Assembly (NCBI RefSeq): GCF_004363305.1 | Contig: NZ_SNZA01000006.1 | Coordinates: 124,001 to 188,000 of the forward strand | Length of the DNA stretch: 64,000 nt | Direction of reading: 5' to 3' | DNA from: Marinomonas communis | GTDB lineage: Bacteria; Pseudomonadota; Gammaproteobacteria; Pseudomonadales; Marinomonadaceae | Shown: positions 59,042 to 64,000 of the stretch, piece by piece | Numbering within the stretch: position 1 is the first letter of the stretch | Layout of the letters: the number at the start of each line of letters is the position of its first letter | The notes under the pieces: model-generated | What the model was told of the DNA's origin: nothing | Seen by the model: only the letters and a program-made list of their open reading frames with translations | Databases searched by the model: none | Program-made: the position numbers and the translations under genes

Positions 59042-59680
59042 ATGACCTCTCTAATTGACACACTCAACTGGCGTTATGCCACCAAGAAAATGGACGCATC
59101 AAAAAGCGTCCCAGAAGATAAAGTTAACCGTATCCTAGAAGCCATCCGCTTAAGCGCCAGCTCTAGCGGCTTACAGCCTTACCAAGTCATTGTTGTTAAA
59201 AACAAAGCTCTACGCGAACAAATCGTCCCTCATGCTTGGAACCAACAACAAATTGTTGATGGCTCTCACCTGCTCGTGTTTGCTGCCTGGGACAACTACA
59301 CAGAGCAACGTATTAACACCATGTTTGACTTGGTTAACGAAGAGCGAGGCTTTACCAACGAAGGTTGGGAAGCATATCGACAAAAGATCCTCGCTGCATA
59401 CCCTCCTCGTCCAGCTGAAGTCAACTATGAGCACGCTGCACGTCAAGCCTACATTGGCTTAGGCACGGCTTTAATAGCCGCAGCTGAAGAAGGCGTTGAT
59501 AGCACACCGATGGAAGGCTTCGACCCAGAAAAAGTGGATGAAATCCTTGGCCTAAAAGAGAAAGGGCTTCGCTCTGTGATTCTTCTACCGTTAGGCTACC
59601 GACAAGAAGAAGGCGATTGGCTCGTAAATTTGAAAAAAGTTCGCCGCACCAGCAGTGAATTTATCCATATTATGGATTAA
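59042..59680 (+). CDS. Nitroreductase family protein (NfsB-like)
   Basis: 212 residues from the ATG at 59042 (GAGA seven bases upstream). The FMN-dependent nitroreductase pattern is visible: LNWRYATKKMD near the N-terminus, LSASSSGLQPYQVIVV, and the late LPLGYRQEEGDWL. Such NAD(P)H enzymes reduce quinones, nitro compounds or flavins. It is followed by a good terminator. Confidence 0.9.
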   Translation: MTSLIDTLNWRYATKKMDASKSVPEDKVNRILEAIRLSASSSGLQPYQVIVVKNKALREQIVPHAWNQQQIVDGSHLLVFAAWDNYTEQRINTMFDLVNEERGFTNEGWEAYRQKILAAYPPRPAEVNYEHAARQAYIGLGTALIAAAEEGVDSTPMEGFDPEKVDEILGLKEKGLRSVILLPLGYRQEEGDWLVNLKKVRRTSSEFIHIMD

Positions 59681-59700
59681 ATCTGGAACCTTCTCTAACA

Positions 59701-59724
59701 ACGCGCATCTTGCGCGTTTTTTTT
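59701..59724 (+). terminator. Intrinsic terminator of the nitroreductase gene
   Basis: ACGCGCA / TGCGCGT stem with a three-base loop and a run of eight thymines, 20 bases after the stop codon. Confidence 0.92.
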
Positions 59725-59755
59725 GTCAAACTGAAAAGATGACATGGAGAAGACT

Positions 59756-60286
59756 ATGAAGAAAACGTTATTTGTAACAAGCTTAGCCGTACTTGTTAGC
59801 GCCTGCTCGAATTCCGATTGGCGCACCGCAAGTCGAGAGCCTGCGGGTATTGCCCCTGACCCGCAACAAGAGCAAGAAGCCATTATTGAGTTTTACGGTG
59901 CCGATGCGTTTAGCTGGCGCGGCTGGTTTGCCATTCATACCTGGATCGCCACTAAAGAAACGGGAGCATCACAGTATAAAGTACACGAGGTTACGGGTTG
60001 GCGTGTCGAACGCGGCCAACCCGCGCTATACAGCTATAACACTGCGACACCTGATCGTTATTGGTTTGGCGCAAAGCCCGAAAAGATTTTATCAATCAAA
60101 GGTGAGAGAGCAGCCGAACTGATTCCCAAGATAGACCAAGCGGTGCAAAGCTACCCTTGGAAAAACGAATACAGCGTCTTCCCTGGACCAAACAGCAACA
60201 CCTTCCCTGCATGGATTGGTAAGCAAGTCCCTGAATTAGGTTTAGATATGCCTTTTAGTGCGATTGGCAGCGGCTACGCAGACTAA
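59756..60286 (+). CDS. DUF3750 family lipoprotein
   Basis: 176 residues from the ATG at 59756, preceded by GGAGAAG; a longer start at 59744 adds four residues and has no better site. The lipobox is LVSAC with C17. The rest contains FYGADAFSWRGWFAIHTWIA and PWKNEYSVFPGPNSNTF, the DUF3750 pattern. The family's function is unknown; the histidine- and tryptophan-rich core could be enzymatic. It is convergent with yheV. Confidence 0.83.
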   Translation: MKKTLFVTSLAVLVSACSNSDWRTASREPAGIAPDPQQEQEAIIEFYGADAFSWRGWFAIHTWIATKETGASQYKVHEVTGWRVERGQPALYSYNTATPDRYWFGAKPEKILSIKGERAAELIPKIDQAVQSYPWKNEYSVFPGPNSNTFPAWIGKQVPELGLDMPFSAIGSGYAD

Positions 60287-60306
60287 CGTAGCCCTCGCCT
60301 AATAGA

Positions 60307-60567
60307 TCAGTGCTTCGTTGACCCTGGGTTCGGCACAAAGTTAATCACTGCCGTATCACCCTCTGGTGCAGAAGAATGAGGCTGATTAACGCGGGTAGCT
60401 AACTCTTGTGGTTGCGCTTGTACAACAGTCGATTGTTCATCTTCGTACCCACAGGCAATACATTCGCGGTATTGTTTCTCGGCATCATCATCGCGCCATG
60501 CACGAATCTTATCCATCTCATTACAACGTGGGCAAACTGCCCCCGCGATAAAGCGTTTAACTGTCAT
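60307..60567 (-). CDS. yheV: YheV-type small zinc-ribbon protein
   Basis: 86 residues. The N-terminal half carries CPRCNEMDKIRAW and, further on, ECIACGYED, two CxxC pairs that should bind one zinc. This is the YheV/DUF2387 pattern. The C-terminal tail is low-complexity. Genes of this family often lie beside prlC and a gamma-carbonic anhydrase gene, as here. The molecular function is not established. Confidence 0.88.
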   Translation of the reverse strand: MTVKRFIAGAVCPRCNEMDKIRAWRDDDAEKQYRECIACGYEDEQSTVVQAQPQELATRVNQPHSSAPEGDTAVINFVPNPGSTKH

Positions 60568-60637
60568 TTCTTACCTCGGTTTATTGGTACTGGCTCGATG
60601 CTTCAGTGCTGCTAGTTATTTGGTTCGGCTTTACTTG

Positions 60638-60716
60638 GTTCCTTTTCACTCGGGCGTGGCGCATCCCTGCGCCAGAGCCCTCGCGCCACCATCCTTGGTG
60701 GCTGTTTAAAAGGAAC
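60638..60716 (-). repeat. Cloverleaf-like element A (three-way junction), minus orientation
   Basis: Outer stem GTTCCTTTT / AAAAGGAAC (60638-60646 with 60708-60716). Inside are hairpin 1, TGGCGCA-TCCC-TGCGCCA, sitting on an extra GGGC/GCCC stem (60652-60680), and hairpin 2, GCCACCA-TCCT-TGGTGGC (60685-60702). Read on the minus strand it has the same order as element B: AAACA linker, CCA-AGGA-TGG hairpin, then GCA-GGGA-TGC hairpin with a TC bulge. Stem sequences differ from B while tetraloops and bulges match. Confidence 0.85.
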
Positions 60717-60758
60717 GCAAGCTTCACCTAATCAGATCATAGAGCTTGTTTGATTAAG

Positions 60759-60847
60759 CGGTTATTACTCAAAAGCAGACGCCATGGATGGCGTCGACCG
60801 ACCGTCTGGGGCAGGGATGCCCCACGGTCGGCATTGAGTAATAACCG
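60759..60847 (+). repeat. Cloverleaf-like element B (three-way junction), plus orientation
   Basis: Outer stem CGGTTATTACTCAA / TTGAGTAATAACCG, 14 perfect pairs (60759-60772 with 60834-60847). Inside are an AAGCA linker and hairpin 3, GACGCCA-TGGA-TGGCGTC (60778-60795). Hairpin 4 follows: TGGGGCA-GGGA-TGCCCCA on a CCGACC/GGTCGG base with a TC bulge (60798-60831). It is the mirror-oriented partner of element A, 42 bases away. Confidence 0.88.
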
Positions 60848-60855
60848 TTCAAAGC

Positions 60856-60891
60856 AGCCCCTCTGCCACCTTCGTTGAGGCAAAAGGGGCT
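60856..60891 (-). terminator. Hairpin downstream of prlC
   Basis: AGCCCCT / AGGGGCT outer stem with an inner TGCC/GGCA pair, starting 15 bases after the prlC stop on the minus strand. No thymine run follows, so it may be a Rho-dependent or 3'-protecting hairpin, or a decayed copy of the neighbouring elements. Confidence 0.4.
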
Positions 60892-60906
60892 GGGTGCAAT
60901 AAGCTC

Positions 60907-62937
60907 TTAAGCCGCAATGCCACTATGGCGCAGTAACGCATCGACACTTGGTTCACGGCCGCGGAAGGCTTCAAATAGCTCGGCCGCTGGGCGTGAACCA
61001 CCGTTTGCCAATATGGTATCACGGAAGTGGGCACCGGTTTCAGTGTTGAAGATGCCATCTTCCTCGAATTTTGAGAACGCATCCGCAGACAATACTTCCG
61101 CCCATTTGTAGCTGTAGTAACCGGCCGCATAGCCACCCGCAAAGATGTGCGAGAAGCTGTTCTGGAAACGGTTAAACGCTGGTGGGACAGTGACCGCTAC
61201 TTGGCTGCGCACCTCGTCTAATACGTCTTGCGCCTTGATGCCGTCTTGGTATTCACGGTGTAAGCGGAAGTCGAATAGAGAGAACTCCAATTGACGTACC
61301 ATCTGCATACCAGACTGGAAGTTCTTCGCCGCGAGCATTTTGTCTAACAAGTCTTGAGGCAGTGGCTCATTCGTTTCGAAGTGACCTGCAATGTGCGCTA
61401 GGGCTTCCGGCTCCCAGCACCAGTTTTCCATAAACTGACTTGGCAACTCGACCGCATCCCACGCTACGCCATTGATGCCTGATACAGACGACACTTCTAC
61501 CTGCGTCAGCATGTGGTGCAAGCCGTGACCAAACTCGTGGAACAGCGTTGTGACCTCATCGTGCGTTAAAAGCGCTGGCTTATCGCCAATTGGCTGAGTG
61601 AAGTTACAAACAAGATACGCCACAGGCAGCTGTAGACGGCCATCGTCTAAACGACGACGCACACGGCATTCGTCCATCCAAGCGCCACCACGCTTACCTT
61701 CACGAGCGTAAGGATCTAAGAAGAAGCGAGCAATGTCTTCACCATTTTTAGAAATGGTAAACAGTTGAACGTCTTTGTGGTACGTATCAAAATCAGACTC
61801 TTCGCGGATATTCACACCGAACAAGGTTTGTGCCGTATGGAACAAGCCCGACAGGACTTTATTGATCGGGAAGTAAGGGCGTAACACTTCTTGTGAAATG
61901 GAATATTTCTTCTCGCGCAGTTTCTCCGCGTAGTAGCCAACATCCCAAGAATTTAGCTCTTCAACACCGTGCTCTGCTTTAGCAAAGGCTTTCAGGTCAG
62001 CTAAATCACTTTCAGCAGAAGGTTTAGACTTCACTGCAAGATCGTTCAAGAAGTCCACTACTTGCTGACCACTTTCCGCCATTTTCGTAGCAACAGATAA
62101 TTCTGCGTAGTTGTCAAAGCCAAGGGTCTTAGCCATTTCATGGCGTAGCGCTAGGATTTCATCGATCAATGGCGCGTTGTCGAATTTACCTTCGCTGCTT
62201 AGTTCAGAGGCGCGCGTTGCGTACGCCGTGTACATCTCTTTGCGCAGTTCTTGGCTGTCTGCATAGCTCATCACAGGCAAGTAGGAAGGGATATCTAACG
62301 TAAATAACCAGCCTTCTTGTTCTTTCGCTTGCGCCATTTGCTTGGCTTGGGCAAGGGCTGATTCAGGTAAGCCCGCCAGTTCTGCTTCGTCGGTGATCAG
62401 CTTGCTCCATGCACGAGTTGAGTCCAATACATTTTCACCAAACTGGCTGCCTAGCTCAGATAAGCGCGCACTGATTTCACCGTAGCGTTTCTTTGGCTCG
62501 CCTTCTAAACCGACGCCTGACAATTCAAAATCACGAATGGTTTGAGTTAGCGCTTCAGCTTGTGCTGGTGTCAGAGATTTAGCCTCATCGCTTTCGGCTA
62601 GGGCTTTGTAAGCTTCGTATAGCGCTTTATTTTGACCCAGCTCGGTGTAGTAGTCGCTTAGCTTTGGCAAGCTGGCATTGTAAGCTTCACGAATCTCTGG
62701 CGTGTTTTGTACCGAATTTAGATGACTGATCGGTGACCAGAATTGGCTTAGGCGATCGTGGATTTCATCCAAAGGCGTAACCAGACTTGCCCACGTTGGC
62801 TGTGCGTTCTTTTCAACTACCGCTGCGATGTCATTGCGGTTCTTCTCTAGCAACGCTTCTAAGTCGGCAACGATGTTCTTTGGCTCGACTTTGGAAAATT
62901 CTGGCAATGTCGTGGCATCCCATACGGATTGTGTCAT
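60907..62937 (-). CDS. prlC: Oligopeptidase A (M3 family)
   Basis: 676 residues, the usual length. The zinc site HEFGHGLHH lies at about residues 464-472, preceded by TLF, with the downstream ligand in ENWCWEPEAL. Oligopeptidase A is a cytosolic peptidase that degrades cleaved signal peptides and other short peptides. No signal peptide is present. It is divergent from the gamma-carbonic anhydrase gene and followed by yheV. Confidence 0.96.
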   Translation of the reverse strand: MTQSVWDATTLPEFSKVEPKNIVADLEALLEKNRNDIAAVVEKNAQPTWASLVTPLDEIHDRLSQFWSPISHLNSVQNTPEIREAYNASLPKLSDYYTELGQNKALYEAYKALAESDEAKSLTPAQAEALTQTIRDFELSGVGLEGEPKKRYGEISARLSELGSQFGENVLDSTRAWSKLITDEAELAGLPESALAQAKQMAQAKEQEGWLFTLDIPSYLPVMSYADSQELRKEMYTAYATRASELSSEGKFDNAPLIDEILALRHEMAKTLGFDNYAELSVATKMAESGQQVVDFLNDLAVKSKPSAESDLADLKAFAKAEHGVEELNSWDVGYYAEKLREKKYSISQEVLRPYFPINKVLSGLFHTAQTLFGVNIREESDFDTYHKDVQLFTISKNGEDIARFFLDPYAREGKRGGAWMDECRVRRRLDDGRLQLPVAYLVCNFTQPIGDKPALLTHDEVTTLFHEFGHGLHHMLTQVEVSSVSGINGVAWDAVELPSQFMENWCWEPEALAHIAGHFETNEPLPQDLLDKMLAAKNFQSGMQMVRQLEFSLFDFRLHREYQDGIKAQDVLDEVRSQVAVTVPPAFNRFQNSFSHIFAGGYAAGYYSYKWAEVLSADAFSKFEEDGIFNTETGAHFRDTILANGGSRPAAELFEAFRGREPSVDALLRHSGIAA

Positions 62938-63103
62938 ATCGTGTTATCCTTTTTGGCGTTTGCTGAGTGCCAAAACACTCCAGCTGAAATAGGGTTAGTA
63001 CTGTCTTATAAGATATGTGGTCTTGGCGCTTTTTCAATGGGGAAACGTCGATCACACCCATAGCTTTCATTAATGCTGCACTGTGTGTGCTAAGGAAGAG
63101 AGA

Positions 63104-63655
63104 ATGCCAGTTAAATCATTTCGCGGCCACACGCCAAGTTTCGGAGCACGAGTATGGGTCGACGACAGCGCTGTGATCATCGGCGATGTGGAAATCGGCG
63201 AGGACAGCTCGGTTTGGCCATTGGTTGCCATACGTGGTGATATGCACCGTATCCGTATCGGCCAGCGTACCAGTATCCAAGACAACTCCTGCCTACACAT
63301 CACCCATGCCAGCACTTACAAGCCAGAAGGCCACCCGCTTGAAATCGGTGATGATGTAACCATTGGCCATATGGCCATGCTACACGGCTGTAAGATCGGC
63401 AATAAAGTTCTAGTCGGCATGGGCACGACCATCCTAGACGGTGCTGTGATCGAAGATAAAGTGATCATTGGCGCAGGCTCCCTAGTACCACCAGGTAAGC
63501 GTCTAGAATCAGGCTACTTATACATGGGCTCCCCCGTAAAACAAGCCCGCCCTCTATCTGAAAAAGAGATCGAGTACTTCCAATACGCAGGCCTAAATTA
63601 CATTAAACTGAAAGACGAGTACCTAGCAGAAGCTAAGGCGGCTGGAGAAGCTTAA
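63104..63655 (+). CDS. Gamma-carbonic anhydrase family protein
   Basis: 183 residues from the ATG at 63104 (AAGGAAGAG upstream); a GTG at 63083 lies before the ribosome site. It is a left-handed beta-helix of hexapeptide repeats (VWPLVAIRGDMHRIRIG, SIQDNSCLHI, DVTIGHMAMLHGCKIG). The three zinc histidines should be in the MHRI-, GHMAMLHGC region. YrdA/PaaY-type proteins share this pattern; carbonic anhydrase activity is not certain in all of them. The stop overlaps the next start by one base (TAATG). Confidence 0.9.
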   Translation: MPVKSFRGHTPSFGARVWVDDSAVIIGDVEIGEDSSVWPLVAIRGDMHRIRIGQRTSIQDNSCLHITHASTYKPEGHPLEIGDDVTIGHMAMLHGCKIGNKVLVGMGTTILDGAVIEDKVIIGAGSLVPPGKRLESGYLYMGSPVKQARPLSEKEIEYFQYAGLNYIKLKDEYLAEAKAAGEA

Positions 63656-64000
63656 TGAGTCGTTTAAGCGCAAGATTCATTGGTGTGGCACTGGTCGCCG
63701 GTGCATTCTGGGTGGCGACTCAGTCCTACCAAAACAATTTCGCAGGCCCAGCCCTAGATGAAGCCAAACAAGCTGAGCTTGGAGTTCAACTGCTAGAGTT
63801 TCCACGCCAGATACCACCCATTGAGCGACTCGAAAGCAACTCATGGCAAGCTATCCGCTTACAGCCAGAGTTCTGCGATGCAGTCTGCCAAGGCACCATG
63901 GTTCAACTTGCCACATTAGGCGTACACATAGTACCAGCCACTCAGGCGGTTTACTCAGACCTTGCCCAGGTCACTAGTGCTGAGAAATATCAGCTTCATC
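63655..64000 (+). CDS. Unidentified signal-anchored or secreted protein (partial)
   Basis: The first 115 residues are visible before the window ends. The ATG overlaps the gamma-carbonic anhydrase stop by one base, so the two are translationally coupled. The N-terminus (LSARFIGVALVAGAFWVATQ) is a signal peptide or membrane anchor. Two cysteines lie in FCDAVCQG near residue 77. I do not recognise the family from this part; a thioredoxin-like or SCO1-type protein is possible but unproven. Confidence 0.75.
   Translation, partial: MSRLSARFIGVALVAGAFWVATQSYQNNFAGPALDEAKQAELGVQLLEFPRQIPPIERLESNSWQAIRLQPEFCDAVCQGTMVQLATLGVHIVPATQAVYSDLAQVTSAEKYQLH

Larger units (their letters stand above)
60568..60906. 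other. 339-base non-coding gap between prlC and yheV
   Basis: No credible gene. It holds two divergent cloverleaf-like repeat elements (60638-60716 and 60759-60847) and a further hairpin next to the prlC stop (60856-60891). Open frames across the second element simply translate the repeat. Confidence 0.8.

Noticed and set aside
60638..60847. CRISPR array or integron attC sites as explanation of the repeats
   Set aside because: There is no regular repeat-spacer pattern, and the two copies share fold and loops rather than sequence; no integrase or cas gene is nearby and the attC core sites are absent.
60770..60860. Possible small peptide gene across element B
   Set aside because: The frame only translates the structured repeat (RRHGWRRPTVWGRDAP...) and lacks a ribosome site; the DNA fold explains the conservation better.
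60849..61142. 97-codon open frame on the minus strand
   Set aside because: Alternate frame of the end of prlC running into the non-coding gap; no conserved pattern.

Overview
The window reads as chromosomal DNA of a marine gammaproteobacterium, most likely Oceanospirillales and plausibly Marinomonas. This is an inference from the conserved order mrcA / pil genes-aroK-aroB-damX-gltB-gltD, the prlC-yheV-gamma-carbonic-anhydrase neighbourhood, the wealth of TRAP/ABC uptake systems and the c-di-GMP signalling genes. I see no rRNA or tRNA gene, CRISPR array, insertion sequence or prophage. Coding density is high. All calls come from reading the sequence; no database search was run.

Layout. 1-4055 (minus): xdhABC xanthine dehydrogenase operon, with xdhC cut by the window edge. 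4242-6438 (minus): an M23 peptidase, an orphan ParA-type ATPase and an FMN reductase. 6529-18891 (minus): gltD, gltB, a damX-like SPOR/AAA gene, aroB, aroK, and a compressed type IV pilus assembly locus in which two ORFs and a short secretin replace pilMNOPQ. mrcA (PBP1a) diverges at 19079. 21587-28065 (minus): a ugpBAEC-ugpQ-type glycerophosphodiester/glycerol-3-phosphate import operon ending in a DeoR-family regulator and a HAD phosphatase. 28298-29223 (minus): two membrane proteins. 29388-36539 (plus): LysR regulator, DUF1445 protein, TRAP transporter and pxpABC 5-oxoprolinase, a 5-oxoproline/glutamate scavenging locus.

36716-42853 (plus): a periplasmic binding protein, a giant hybrid histidine kinase and a REC-HD-GYP phosphodiesterase, tightly coupled as one signalling pathway. 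42987-45291: ahpC-ahpF peroxide defence. 45447-51956: a coiled-coil lipoprotein, a small membrane protein, EamA and MFS transporters, an AraC regulator with a membrane domain, a DUF805/secreted-protein pair and a GcvR-like ACT protein. 52149-58951: a second signalling cluster (REC-degenerate GGDEF-EAL, binding-protein hybrid kinase, membrane GGDEF-EAL). 59042-64000: nitroreductase, DUF3750 lipoprotein, yheV, prlC, gamma-carbonic anhydrase and the start of an unidentified secreted or anchored protein.

The most unusual non-coding signal is in the 339-base gap between prlC and yheV. Two divergently oriented elements there share the same three-way-junction (cloverleaf-like) design: an outer stem enclosing two 7-bp hairpins with conserved tetraloops, while the stem sequences differ by compensatory changes. 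Other non-coding signals are an 18-bp perfect palindrome upstream of xdhA, a triple TTTCATTTGA repeat upstream of ugpB, a structured gltB leader, and hairpins between several gene pairs whose first product is probably needed in excess.
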